Shown here: piece after piece, positions 36,862 through 47,462 of the stretch
Layout of the letters: each line of letters begins with the position of its first letter
Position numbering within the stretch: the stretch's first letter is position 1
NCBI GenBank assembly: GCA_031260045.1
Contig: JAIRKO010000011.1
Coordinates: forward strand, 59,256-123,255
DNA length: 64,000 bases
Reading direction: 5' to 3'
Origin: Dysgonamonadaceae bacterium
GTDB taxonomy: Bacteria > Bacteroidota > Bacteroidia > Bacteroidales > Azobacteroidaceae
The notes under the pieces: model-generated
The model's database searches: none
The model's input: the letters and a program-made list of their open reading frames with translations, nothing else
Told to the model about the DNA's origin: nothing
Translations under genes and position numbers: made by a program

Positions 36862-37254
36862 TTAATCCAAAGTTTCATCCCCAGATACGCCGGAATGTAC
36901 GCTATACGAATCCAACGCCTCAACGACAAATATTTTCCCGTCGCCCGACATATTTGTTCGATTGGCTTTGAGCAGCGTTTCCACCGCCAAGTCTTTTTTA
37001 TCGTCCGTAACCACAAGCGTAATCATCCGTTTGGATTTCAAACGGGGTTCTTCGGGAACAAACGACATGGCGTCGTCCGGTATGGCGGGGCTGTTTTTGC
37101 TTTCCTTCGCACGGTTTATTTTTTCCAAATCCCCGTGTCCGCGCCCGCGTCCCAATACGGGCATCGCCGTGAAAGAGGGCAGTCCGGCTTCCGCCAGCGC
37201 CGCTTTGGTTTCGCCCATCCGGGCAATTCTTATGACCGCTAAAATCAGTTTCAT
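36862..37254 (-). CDS. nifI2: nitrogen regulatory PII-like protein NifI2
   Basis: MKLILAVIRIARMGETKAALAEAGLPSFTAMPVLGRGRGHGDLE...GDGKIFVVEALDSYSVHSG; PII fold in the nifHDK operon. Confidence 0.9.
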   Translation of the reverse strand: MKLILAVIRIARMGETKAALAEAGLPSFTAMPVLGRGRGHGDLEKINRAKESKNSPAIPDDAMSFVPEEPRLKSKRMITLVVTDDKKDLAVETLLKANRTNMSGDGKIFVVEALDSYSVHSGVSGDETLD

Positions 37255-37279
37255 ATTCTAACTCTTAGTTCTTAACTTT

Positions 37280-37606
37280 TTAGTTCTCTTTTTTGCCGCT
37301 CGAAATAGTATACGATTCTATCAGCGGCGTGATGAAAATCTTGCCGTCGCCGGCTTGTCCTTTTTCGCCGGAACGGGCGGAATGAATAATCGTTTCCACC
37401 ACAAAATCCTTGTCCCTGTCTTGGATGACAATCAGCAACAAATCTTTGGGCAATTCGTCGTAAGTAACGTTTCCCACTTTCAAACCGCGCTGTTTCCCGC
37501 GACCGAAAACGGACAGTTTCGTAACAGCTGGGAAACCCGCGTTAAATAAATCTTTCATGACTGCCGGCGATTTTTCCGGACGTACTATAGCTCTTATTAA
37601 TAACAT
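37280..37606 (-). CDS. nifI1: nitrogen regulatory PII-like protein NifI1
   Basis: MLLIRAIVRPEKSPAVMKDLFNAGFPAVTKLSVFGRGKQRGLKVG...GDGKIFITPLIESYTISSG. Confidence 0.9.
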   Translation of the reverse strand: MLLIRAIVRPEKSPAVMKDLFNAGFPAVTKLSVFGRGKQRGLKVGNVTYDELPKDLLLIVIQDRDKDFVVETIIHSARSGEKGQAGDGKIFITPLIESYTISSGKKEN

Positions 37607-37652
37607 GATTTTGTTCTTTATTAAATGTATGAAAAATTAAATTATATTTTTA

Positions 37653-37786
37653 TTCTGGATTGCTTCACCGCTTCGCGGTTCGCAATGACGATGCGAGTTT
37701 TGACTGCGCCGCGTCTTGGTTCTCAAAGACGATTACGGTATTGCAAACCCACTGCGTCATTACGAAAGCGAAGCCTGAAGCAATCA
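37653..37786. repeat. palindromic intergenic repeat (full, longer spacer) between nifH and nifI1
   Basis: TTCTGGATTGCTTCACCGCTTCGCGGTTCGCAATGACG ... GCGTCATTACGAAAGCGAAGCCTGAAGCAATC. Confidence 0.88.
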
Positions 37787-37804
37787 AAAAAAAAGCGTAC
37801 AATC

Positions 37805-38644
<840 letters not shown>

Positions 38645-38790
38645 TTAATATTTACATTTGCTAAATACCAGCCAAAGCATATGCCGCAACAGGAAAATAA
38701 AAATATGGATGAATGATAAACTATTATATGCAAAGGAAATAAGAAACCCCACCATTATAAAGGCAGGTTTTATAACGGATGGCGTTTAGG

Positions 38791-38835
38791 CTACCGAAAT
38801 GTAGGGGAGATTTTGGTTTTCTACAGAAATGTAGG
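38791..38835. promoter_or_regulatory. paired 15-bp CTACNGAAATGTAGG sites upstream of nifH
   Basis: CTACCGAAATGTAGG (38791-38805) and CTACAGAAATGTAGG (38821-38835), 30 bp apart start to start, each with CTAC/GTAG dyad. Confidence 0.45.
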
Positions 38836-39210
38836 AAAAAAAAGAACTAAGAGTTAAGAACTAAATCCGGTTTTGCAGAGGATTGCGGATTTACGTTTCG
38901 CTATACCCGCAATGATGAGTTTATTCGCCGTGCCAATTGCGACTACCTAAACAAATATTCTATTTTTTGCGAATACAAATAATATCCCTACGTTTGTACC
39001 GAGCAAATGAAATGGTATGATTGTAACTTTTGAAAGGAATATTTGCGCGACCTATACGAAACCGGAAAAACCAATGATAAAAAGCATCGTTTTCAGCCCG
39101 AAATCGTATGCAAATACAAGCAGTGTATAAACTTAATGCGCCGTGTTCCGGACGCAAAACCGTCGCAATGCTTTGATAACAGCTTAATTTCAATGGGTTT
39201 AATTCTTAAT

Positions 39211-40302
39211 CTACTTCTTTTTATAACTCCACACTGCCCACAAACTAAAAAATCCCGCAATGCCGAGCAAAACAAAGCACTGCGTGCGTAAATCCCAAAA
39301 GCCGCTCCCTTTCAGATAAACGGCGCGCATCGCTTCCACAAAATAACGCAAAGGATTGAACCAAGTAATCGTTTGCGCCCATTGGGGCATACTTTTGACC
39401 GGAGTAAGCGCACCGCTCATCAGCAGCATTACGATTGTGAAAAAAAACATGACGAACATGGCTTGCTGCATCGTACTCGAATAATTGGAAACCACAAGCC
39501 CCAAACCGGAACAGGTGATTACAAACAGCACGGCAAAAAGGTAGATTACAAGTAGGTTTCCGGCGGGGATAAGTCCGTATGTCAACGCCGCAAGACCGAT
39601 GCAAACGGTGAGGATAAAAACGCCTATTATCCAATATGGAATCAATTTTGAAAGGATAAACAGGTATTTTTTGACGGGGGTTACATTTATCTGCTCAATC
39701 GTTCCCTTTTCCTTTTCCCCAACGATGTTGAGGGCGGGAAGAAAGCCGCAAATAATCGTCAGCAGTATAACCATTAACGCTGGAATAACGTAATTTTTGT
39801 AATCCAAATGCGGGTTATAGCGATATTGCGGCGTGATTTCAATCAAACTGCCCGGCGATTCCCTTGCAATATCCGCCGAAAAATCCGCAATGATTTGGGA
39901 GAGGTAATTTCCCGCAAATCCGCCCCGTGTGCCGTTTACCGAATTGGCGGAAATCATTACATCCGGACAATCGCCCCGCATCAGTTCGCGCTCAAAGCCG
40001 GGATTAATTTCAAGGATAACGTCCGATTGGTTGCGTTGTATGCTTTCCATCGCCTCATCGTAGGTCGCGGCTAATTCCGACAAATGAAAATACCGCGAAG
40101 CGGAAGCCTGCGCAACCAGCCTGCGCGAATAGGCGCTACGGTCGTTGTCAATTACGCACAGGTTTATGTCCCGGACTTCCAAATCGACCACCCAGGGGAA
40201 AACCATCATCGCGAAAATGGGATACGCCGCAATCAGGCGCGGCAGGAACGGATTGCGCCGGATTTGCTTAAACTCTTTTTCTAATAGGTATTTCAGTAAC
40301 AT
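39211..40302 (-). CDS. ABC-2 type permease (drug/lipid efflux)
   Basis: ABC-2 topology; MLLKYLLEKEFKQIRRNPFLPR...NIVGEKEKGTIEQINVTPVKKYLFILSKLIPYWIIG. Confidence 0.9.
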   Translation of the reverse strand: MLLKYLLEKEFKQIRRNPFLPRLIAAYPIFAMMVFPWVVDLEVRDINLCVIDNDRSAYSRRLVAQASASRYFHLSELAATYDEAMESIQRNQSDVILEINPGFERELMRGDCPDVMISANSVNGTRGGFAGNYLSQIIADFSADIARESPGSLIEITPQYRYNPHLDYKNYVIPALMVILLTIICGFLPALNIVGEKEKGTIEQINVTPVKKYLFILSKLIPYWIIGVFILTVCIGLAALTYGLIPAGNLLVIYLFAVLFVITCSGLGLVVSNYSSTMQQAMFVMFFFTIVMLLMSGALTPVKSMPQWAQTITWFNPLRYFVEAMRAVYLKGSGFWDLRTQCFVLLGIAGFFSLWAVWSYKKK

Positions 40303-40374
40303 GAGTGTTTAGGATTAGTAAATGAGTTACAAATTACGAGTTACAAGTCAATCTCCCTTACTCGTAATTATTAC

Positions 40375-41478
40375 TTATTGCAACCGCACATTAAATTTCT
40401 TTATACTAACAAAAAGCAAAAACCCAGCCATAAAAGAAAGAACAACAAGCTCTTTCCACAGGTAGGAAATATCCAAACCCTGTATCATCAGTTTCTTTAC
40501 CGCCGTAATGTACCACCTTGCGGGAATTGCGCTCGAAAGCCATTCCAGCAGGACGGGCATATTTTCGACAGGATAAATCATTCCCGACAGCAGCATGGCG
40601 GGCATCATGAGCGCTACCCCCGAAATCAGCACGGCGGCGACCTGCGTGTGCGCTACGGTCGAAATCAGCAACCCCAAAGCGAGGCAAACCGCAATGTAAA
40701 TGAAAGATATGACCATGATCCACACGACGCTACCGAGTAGCGGCACTTGAAGCACAAAAACGGCTAACAGCAATATCGCCAGCACGTCGACGCACGCAAT
40801 AACGAAGTAAGGCACGGCTTTCGACAGGATAACATAAATCGGTTTGACGGGCGAAACCAGCAGCAGTTCCATCGTTCCGGTTTCCTTTTCGCGGACAATG
40901 GAAATGGACGTCATCATGGCGCAAATGAGCATCAGGATAAGCCCCATAACGCCCGGTACAAAATTGTAGGCGCTTTTCATTTGCGGGTTATAAAGCATTC
41001 GGACGTTGGGGATGATTCTCCCCGACGGCGTGGAAGTCGCCCAATCGCTTTCCACGCCTTTGATTAGGCTTGTTGTGTAGTTTATTTTCGTGATTGCCGT
41101 GTTTGGGTCGGAAGCGTCGGCGATAAGCCGGATGCCCGCTTTTTCGCCGCGCGTTAATTTTTCGTCGAAATTTTCGTCGAAAACAACAACAATGTCCGCC
41201 GTTCCGTCCGACAATACCCGTTCCGTTTCGCGTTGCCGACTCGCCGTTTCGCGGAGATTGAAATATTCGTTTTCCGCCAGCGCGTTTATTATCCGGCGCG
41301 TGCGCTCGTCGTGGGAAGCGTCCGATACGGCGACGTTGATATTTTTCACTTCGGTTGTGATGGCAAAACCGAACAATATCATCATTGCCGTCGGCATTCC
41401 CAGCAGGAGCAACATGGTGCGCCTGTCCCTGAAAATGTGTCGAAACTCTTTTTGTATAAAGGATATTAGCTGTTTCAT
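40375..41478 (-). CDS. ABC-2 type permease
   Basis: MKQLISFIQKEFRHIFRDRRTMLLLLGMPTAMMILFGFAI...REKETGTMELLLVSPVKPIYVILSKAVPYF. Confidence 0.9.
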   Translation of the reverse strand: MKQLISFIQKEFRHIFRDRRTMLLLLGMPTAMMILFGFAITTEVKNINVAVSDASHDERTRRIINALAENEYFNLRETASRQRETERVLSDGTADIVVVFDENFDEKLTRGEKAGIRLIADASDPNTAITKINYTTSLIKGVESDWATSTPSGRIIPNVRMLYNPQMKSAYNFVPGVMGLILMLICAMMTSISIVREKETGTMELLLVSPVKPIYVILSKAVPYFVIACVDVLAILLLAVFVLQVPLLGSVVWIMVISFIYIAVCLALGLLISTVAHTQVAAVLISGVALMMPAMLLSGMIYPVENMPVLLEWLSSAIPARWYITAVKKLMIQGLDISYLWKELVVLSFMAGFLLFVSIKKFNVRLQ

Positions 41479-41481
41479 ACC

Positions 41482-42219
41482 TTAATCCGTTCTTTGCGCT
41501 TTGCGGGCAAGTTGCCGAAACACGCCGTCCATAGAATCCGCGCCGAAATGCTGTTTCAAGTTGGCGGGACTGTCCATCGCTTCAATGCGCCCGTCGACCA
41601 TGATGGAAACGCGGTCGCAATATTCCGCCTCGTCCATATAATGGGTTGTTACGAAAATGGTTACCCCGCTTTCGGCGGCTTTGTATATCAATTCCCAGAA
41701 CTGCCGCCGCGTGAGAGGGTCGACCCCGCCCGTAGGCTCGTCTAAAAAAACAATTTCGGGACGATGGAAAACGGCGGTCGAAAACGCCAGTTTTTGCTTC
41801 CATCCCAGCGGCAGGTCTTTTACGAGCGTATCGCGGTCGGCATAAAAATTGAGTTCGCGCAGCATACCGGTTGTTCGCGTCGCTATTTCCCTGCCGCGAA
41901 CGCCGTATATGGCGGCGTAATACCGGAAATTTTCCCATACTGTTAAATCTTCATACAGCGAAAATTTTTGGCTCATATAACCGATGTTTCGTTTGATTTT
42001 TTCGCTTTCGGTTGTCATATCAAATCCGGCAACGACGCCGCTTCCGGAGGTTGGGACGCTTAAACCGCACAGCATTCGCATGGCGGTGGTTTTTCCGGCT
42101 CCGTTTGCGCCGAGAAATCCGAATATTTCCCCTTTCTGCACGTCGAATGAAATGTTATCAACTGCCGTGAAATTGCCGAATTTCTTGGTGAGGTTGTTTA
42201 TTTTGATTGCGTTGTTCAT
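41482..42219 (-). CDS. ABC transporter ATP-binding protein
   Basis: GANGAGKTTAMRML, FLDEPTGGVDPLTRRQFWELI. Confidence 0.94.
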   Translation of the reverse strand: MNNAIKINNLTKKFGNFTAVDNISFDVQKGEIFGFLGANGAGKTTAMRMLCGLSVPTSGSGVVAGFDMTTESEKIKRNIGYMSQKFSLYEDLTVWENFRYYAAIYGVRGREIATRTTGMLRELNFYADRDTLVKDLPLGWKQKLAFSTAVFHRPEIVFLDEPTGGVDPLTRRQFWELIYKAAESGVTIFVTTHYMDEAEYCDRVSIMVDGRIEAMDSPANLKQHFGADSMDGVFRQLARKAQRTD

Positions 42220-42258
42220 TTTTTGTGAAGTATGTGTGAAAAATTAAATTATATTTTA

Positions 42259-42354
42259 TTCTGGATTGCTTCACCGCTTCGCGGTTTGCAATGACGTGTA
42301 CGGTATTGCAGCCCCACTGCGTCATTGTGAAGGTGAAGCCTGAAGCAATCCAGA
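42259..42354. repeat. palindromic intergenic repeat (full) between efflux genes
   Basis: TTCTGGATTGCTTCACCGCTTCGCGGTTTGCAATGACG ... GCGTCATTGTGAAGGTGAAGCCTGAAGCAATCCAG. Confidence 0.9.
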
Positions 42355-42423
42355 AAAAATGACAGGCTATCTAATGCCGGAACTTTTCCCGGCAGTTGAA
42401 TAAATTTTTTCCGCAACTACCAT

Positions 42424-43305
42424 TTATAAATTATTCCGCTTACTATTAAGGTATATAAAACAGTCCTCAACAGTAGGCTGCACCGGCTTTATCTCCACGC
42501 CGTCCAATGCGGGAACCGCTTCGGTATTGAACGTCACGCGCAAGTATTCGCCCGATACGTAGCACCGCTTCACGTCGGGACGTTCATTCAGCCTGCCGAG
42601 CAGCCGGTAATTATTGTCCGACTTGGCGGCATAAAGGCTGTCGGGATAAGAGGCTATGATTTTGTCGGGGCTGTCGACGGTCAGTATTTTCCCGTTTTGG
42701 ATAAGGGCAATGCGGTCGCACCGGTTCGCTTCGTCCATATACGGCGTTGAAATAAGGATGGTTATGCCCTGCCGCTTCAATCGTTCGAGCATGCTTTGAA
42801 ATTCCCCGCGCGAAACGGGATCGACCCCCGTTGTCGGTTCGTCGAGCATCAGGACGGCAGGGCGGTGTATGAGCGCGCAACTTAACGCCAGTTTTTGTTT
42901 CATGCCACCCGATAACGCCCCCGCCCGGCGATTGGCAAACGGTTCGAGTTGCCCGTAAATCTCCCTCACGAGCTCGTAATTTTCCTCTACCGTTGTATTG
43001 AAAACGGTGGCATAGAATTTCAGGTTTTCTTCTACCGTCAAATCCTGATACAGCGCGAACTTTCCCGGCATGTAGCCGATGCGTTTCCGTATTTGTTCAA
43101 AATCCGTAACCGTATCCAAGCCGTCTATCGTTGCCCTGCCGCTGTCGGCGGTAATCAGGGTTGTCAGGATGCGGAACAGGGTCGTTTTGCCTGCTCCGTC
43201 AGGTCCTATCAGCCCGAATATTTCCCCCGCATTCACCGTGAAACCAACCCCTTTGAGCGCCTCCACTTCCCGGTAGTTTTTATGTATGTTATCCGCAACA
43301 ATCAT
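42424..43305 (-). CDS. ABC transporter ATP-binding protein
   Basis: GPDGAGKTTLFRIL, LSGGMKQKLALSCALIHRPAVLMLDEPTTGVDPVSR. Confidence 0.94.
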   Translation of the reverse strand: MIVADNIHKNYREVEALKGVGFTVNAGEIFGLIGPDGAGKTTLFRILTTLITADSGRATIDGLDTVTDFEQIRKRIGYMPGKFALYQDLTVEENLKFYATVFNTTVEENYELVREIYGQLEPFANRRAGALSGGMKQKLALSCALIHRPAVLMLDEPTTGVDPVSRGEFQSMLERLKRQGITILISTPYMDEANRCDRIALIQNGKILTVDSPDKIIASYPDSLYAAKSDNNYRLLGRLNERPDVKRCYVSGEYLRVTFNTEAVPALDGVEIKPVQPTVEDCFIYLNSKRNNL

Positions 43306-43317
43306 CCGCGCCGCCGT

Positions 43318-44214
43318 TTAATTGCCGAAATCGACCTCGCCGTACATGCCTATTTTCAAATAACCGTCGTTCGATACGGCGATTTTCACGGCATATACAA
43401 GGTTTGCTCGTTCATTTTTGGTTTGTATGATTTTGGGCGTAAACTCCGCGCGGTCGGAAATCCACACGATTTTTCCCGCATATTCGCGGCGTTCTTTTTC
43501 CCCGTAATCGGTGAAAACAACCGCCGGTTGCCCTAACGCCGTTTTTGAAAGTTGCTCCGACGTTACATACGCCCGCAGGAACATCGTTTGCAGGTCGGCG
43601 ATACGGTAAAGCGGACGCGCGGGGGAGGCGAGTTCCAGCGCTTCGGCATATTTTCCTATAACCGTGCCGGTAAGCGGATTGATTATTTTACATTTTGCCA
43701 GCCGGTCGTCTATCTGCGCAATCTGCGCGTCCAACGTGGCGGTTTGTTCGTCAAGGCTTTCGATATTGGTTTGAAGCGAGTTAAGTTGTGCGTCCATCCG
43801 CGCTTCGGCGACTTTCAGTTGCGCGTCGATATCGTCCAATTGCTGCCGCGTTGCCGCATCGCCTTTCAGCAGGTTCTCAATACGGCGTTTCTCGCTTTTG
43901 ATACGCGCTATTTCCTCGCGGGTCGCCGTAATCTGCTTGTTTACGTCGGGACGCCCCGCCCTCAGCGCTCGTTGACTGCCGAGCAGTTGAAGTTTTTGGA
44001 GATAAATTTGCGTCGTATCAATAAGACCGACCGGCGTACCGGCTTCAATTGCTTGCCCTTCGGCAATGTCGAAGCGCTTGATTACCCCCGCAACTTCGGA
44101 AGATATAAGTACTTCCGTTGCCTCAAACGTACCCGCCGCGTCATGTTTCAGTTTGTTACCGTTGCAGCTCGCAAGCAGCAGGGTGGCGAAAAATAGGGAT
44201 GTTGACTGTTTCAT
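43318..44214 (-). CDS. HlyD-family membrane fusion lipoprotein
   Basis: Lipobox LLASCNG; AGTFEATEVLISSEVAGVIKRFDIAEGQAIEAGTPVGLIDT; coiled coil. Confidence 0.9.
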   Translation of the reverse strand: MKQSTSLFFATLLLASCNGNKLKHDAAGTFEATEVLISSEVAGVIKRFDIAEGQAIEAGTPVGLIDTTQIYLQKLQLLGSQRALRAGRPDVNKQITATREEIARIKSEKRRIENLLKGDAATRQQLDDIDAQLKVAEARMDAQLNSLQTNIESLDEQTATLDAQIAQIDDRLAKCKIINPLTGTVIGKYAEALELASPARPLYRIADLQTMFLRAYVTSEQLSKTALGQPAVVFTDYGEKERREYAGKIVWISDRAEFTPKIIQTKNERANLVYAVKIAVSNDGYLKIGMYGEVDFGN

Positions 44215-44248
44215 ATCTAAGTATGTGTGAAAAATAAATTATATTTTA

Positions 44249-44346
44249 TTCTGGATTGCTTCATCGCTTCGCGGTTCGCAATGACGACTGCGGTATTGTA
44301 AACCCACTGTGTCATTGCGAAGGCGAAGCCTGAAGCAATCCAGAAA
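44249..44346. repeat. palindromic intergenic repeat (full) between efflux genes
   Basis: TTCTGGATTGCTTCATCGCTTCGCGGTTCGCAATGACG ... GTCATTGCGAAGGCGAAGCCTGAAGCAATCCAGAA. Confidence 0.9.
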
Positions 44347-44380
44347 AATGCTGCCCAAAACACAATTTCTAACTCTTAGT

Positions 44381-45631
44381 TCATAATCCTGCGCTCGTTT
44401 TTTGCCGATACAAAAACATCAAAAATTCAATTTCATGCTGCGATTTTGTCTGGCGCGCCAAATTCTCGGCGTTAATATCGTTGAGAAGGTCTGCCATGGT
44501 GCAGGCTCCGTTTTCGTATTTCGTTTCGGAAGATTGTTTTATCCTTTCCCGCAGGCGGACTATTTCGTCGTCCTTTTGTATCAACAGCCTGCATCGCTCA
44601 ATTTCGCTGTTGTGGCTGTTTATCTCTATGCGCGTGTTTAGCAGCAGCGTTTCCGTTCGTGCGTCTATCATCCGGTTGTTGATTTTTATCCGGTTGCGGT
44701 CGTTGTTCAGGGTATATAAACTGCTGATGTTCCATGACATACTAAGCCCGGCAACCAATAGATGATCCGCTTTGCCGACGCCGATGTTTATGCCCGGCGT
44801 TATGCCGATTGCAAAACCCGTTAATCCGATTTTCGGCATATAGGAAGCGGTCAACCGGAAATTTTCCGCTTCGTTGAGCTTCTGCTGCCGTTTGAATAAT
44901 TGCAGTTCCGGACGGTGGATTTCCGGCGCGGGGAGATGATTGAGCGGCTCCGGCATGAGGAACGTCGTTTCCGCGTCGATTTCCCTGCCGGTCATGTTGC
45001 CGAGCATTTGGATGTAAGCCTTTCGGTATGCCTGCAAATTTATTCGGGATTGTTCCGCGTTCAGGATTTCCACTTGTATTTTGTCTATGTCCGACTGGTA
45101 GGCTGTTCCGTTCCGGGCGGCTGTTTTCGCGCGTTCTACGTTGGATGAGAGCGTTTCGCTCAAAATCAGGTTCTGTTGTAATTGCCCGTTAATAAGCAGG
45201 ATTCCGAAATATATTTGATTGACGCGCTCATGCACTTTATGCAGTTCGACTTCGATGTTTCCGGCTTCAACCTCCGCGCTTGCATTGGCTATCCTGCGCA
45301 GGGCTTTGGAATAACCGCCGTCCCAAACGGTTTGGGAAAGGCTCGCTCGCCCGACAAACCGGTGATTGCCGTTTTCCACCGCTACGCCCGGCAACGAAAT
45401 ATCGGGTATACCCTCCGTCAATGCCGCCATTCCTGTGATACTCAATTGAGGCAACCATAGTCGAGCGGCATTCGACAGGTTCAACTCCCGCGATTTTTCG
45501 ATTAAATCAAACTGTTTGATTAATGGATAATTTTCGCGGGACAAATTTAGGCATTCCTCCAATGTCAATTGGGCGTAACTATTCATGCCTGCGCTTAGGA
45601 AAATGAGAAGGATAACACAGATTTGTTTCAT
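44381..45631 (-). CDS. TolC-family outer membrane efflux protein
   Basis: LTLEECLNLSRENYPLIKQFDLIEKSRELNLSNAARLWLPQLSITG. Confidence 0.9.
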   Translation of the reverse strand: MKQICVILLIFLSAGMNSYAQLTLEECLNLSRENYPLIKQFDLIEKSRELNLSNAARLWLPQLSITGMAALTEGIPDISLPGVAVENGNHRFVGRASLSQTVWDGGYSKALRRIANASAEVEAGNIEVELHKVHERVNQIYFGILLINGQLQQNLILSETLSSNVERAKTAARNGTAYQSDIDKIQVEILNAEQSRINLQAYRKAYIQMLGNMTGREIDAETTFLMPEPLNHLPAPEIHRPELQLFKRQQKLNEAENFRLTASYMPKIGLTGFAIGITPGINIGVGKADHLLVAGLSMSWNISSLYTLNNDRNRIKINNRMIDARTETLLLNTRIEINSHNSEIERCRLLIQKDDEIVRLRERIKQSSETKYENGACTMADLLNDINAENLARQTKSQHEIEFLMFLYRQKTSAGL

Positions 45632-45750
45632 ATATAATTGTTAATGATTAATGGATTGCGGATCTTCGATCCGCAATCCCAGAAAATCGGACTTAGTTCT
45701 CAGTATCCCGCGCCTCGCGCGGGATGACGGGCTTATAGACAGCCAGAAAA

Positions 45751-46368
45751 TTAGGGCTGCAAAGCCATTAAAACCAGCCTGATATTCTCCTGTTTCCTGC
45801 GTTCTAAAAACGCTTCATATTCTTTTTTCGTAAAATGTTTGATGTTGTTAATAAGAGGATGCGCCACAAATACAAACAGATTTAACGATATAATTGTTAC
45901 GATAAAATTAAACGGGTCGATGTCCCTGATATTCCCTGTTTTTTTCTCCTTGTTAATCCGTTCCGTAATCTGTGCGCTTACTTTTGTCAATATGGGAGCC
46001 GATACCTCTTTCCATATAGTATTGTTGTTATTATTGCGATTAATTTCATTAATAATGAATAGCACTAATTTGGGGTTATTACGCACGAAATCAAAATGGT
46101 TACTGATTAAGGAAATTATAATTTCCTTAAAAGAGCCTTGCTTTTCGAGTCCGGAAAAAACCGAGTTTGTCAGAAGTTCCACATTACGTTCAAAAACAAT
46201 CTGAAACAGATTTTCTTTTGTCCGAAAATAATAATGCAACATGGCATGACCCACGCCGCTGTTCTTTGCAATTTCGGTTGTTTTCGCTCCGGCATATCCT
46301 TTTTCAAAAAATACTTTTTCGGCAGATTGAAGAATTATTTCCTCCGTTTTTTTATCTTTTTTTGTCAT
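45751..46368 (-). CDS. TetR-family transcriptional regulator
   Basis: TEEIILQSAEKVFFEKGYAGAKTTEIAKNSGVGHAMLHYYFRTKENLFQ HTH; start M at ~46368. Confidence 0.92.
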   Translation of the reverse strand: MTKKDKKTEEIILQSAEKVFFEKGYAGAKTTEIAKNSGVGHAMLHYYFRTKENLFQIVFERNVELLTNSVFSGLEKQGSFKEIIISLISNHFDFVRNNPKLVLFIINEINRNNNNNTIWKEVSAPILTKVSAQITERINKEKKTGNIRDIDPFNFIVTIISLNLFVFVAHPLINNIKHFTKKEYEAFLERRKQENIRLVLMALQP

Positions 46369-46514
46369 ATCTTTTTGTAAAAATGGCTGTATTTTCCGGT
46401 ATATCTGATAAACAATTATATTTAACAAAATTATTTGACAAAGGTAATAGTAATTCTATAATGATCTGTATTAAATTTGTAAATTTAACTATTATTAAGA
46501 TATAAAGTGGCGTT

Positions 46515-46549
46515 AAAAAAAAGCGCCTTTCCAATTTGGAAAGGCGCCT
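46515..46549 (-). terminator. terminator after tsf
   Basis: Minus strand GGCGCCTTTCCAAATTGGAAAGGCGCTTTTTTTT. Confidence 0.85.
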
Positions 46550-46572
46550 CCGACAAATTATGATCAAAAAAA

Positions 46573-47397
46573 TTAATCCGCATTCAAAGTAACCCGTTTG
46601 AAACCGGTTACCGTTAAATCCTTATTTTGTTTTTGTAAATAATCCCGGATGGTAATCTTCGCATCTTTCACGAAACTCTGCGACAGGAGCGTAAATTCCT
46701 GATAATATTTGTTGAGAGCGCCTTCGGCGATACGGTCGAGAATATTTTCGGGTTTTCCCTGTTCGATCGCTTTTTCGCGGGCGATTTTCTTTTCCCTTTC
46801 AGCGATGTCGGCGGGAACCGTATCTTTATCAACGCTTACCGGATTCATTGCAGCCACTTGCATCGCCACGTCTTTAGCCACTTGCGGTTCAACGCCTGCC
46901 TGATTGAAACCGGCAATGGTAGCCAGTTTGTTGCCCGGATGGATATAAGCGATGGTTGTCGGCGCCGTTAAATATTCGTAAATGCCCAACTCCATTTTTT
47001 CACCCGTAATGCCGATACGGTCGGTAATCAGCTCCGAAATGGAACGTCCGTCAACTTTGAGCGCCGATAAAGCGTTCAAATCAGTTGGTTTGTTTGCTAA
47101 AGCGGCGTCCAGAATGCTTTTCGTTAAAGCAATAAATTCTTCCCCTTTCGCCACAAAATCCGTTTCGCATTTTAGCGCTACGACAGCGGCAAAATCACCC
47201 TTAGTTGCGGCGAAAACGCAACCTTCGGAAGCCTCGCGGTCTTCCCGTTTTGCGGCTACAGCCTGTCCTTTTTTACGGATTATTTCCACTGCTTTTTCAT
47301 AATCTCCCGCCGCTTCGTTCAGTGCATTTTTACAATCCATCATGCCTGCGCCGGTCATTTTACGCAAATGCGTAATATCAGCCATTGTAACTGCCAT
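46573..47397 (-). CDS. tsf: elongation factor Ts
   Basis: MADITHLRKMTGAGMMDCKNALNEAAGDYEKAVEIIRKKG. Confidence 0.97.
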   Translation of the reverse strand: MAVTMADITHLRKMTGAGMMDCKNALNEAAGDYEKAVEIIRKKGQAVAAKREDREASEGCVFAATKGDFAAVVALKCETDFVAKGEEFIALTKSILDAALANKPTDLNALSALKVDGRSISELITDRIGITGEKMELGIYEYLTAPTTIAYIHPGNKLATIAGFNQAGVEPQVAKDVAMQVAAMNPVSVDKDTVPADIAEREKKIAREKAIEQGKPENILDRIAEGALNKYYQEFTLLSQSFVKDAKITIRDYLQKQNKDLTVTGFKRVTLNAD

Positions 47398-47462
47398 AAT
47401 ATTTTTCCTTATAATTTATTTAATGTTGTATTAACTAATGTAGAATGCTTTTCGTTATTGAA

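Noticed and set aside
39043-39291. 82-aa plus-strand ORF near TACGTTTG motif at ~38990
   Set aside because: Overlaps the 3' end of the ABC-2 permease on the other strand; no similarity to a known family by eye. Motif may be chance.
39211-46368. Efflux operon as a novel system
   Set aside because: TetR-TolC-HlyD-ABC-ABC-permease-permease is a familiar YbhGFSR-like arrangement; only the intervening palindromic repeats are of interest.
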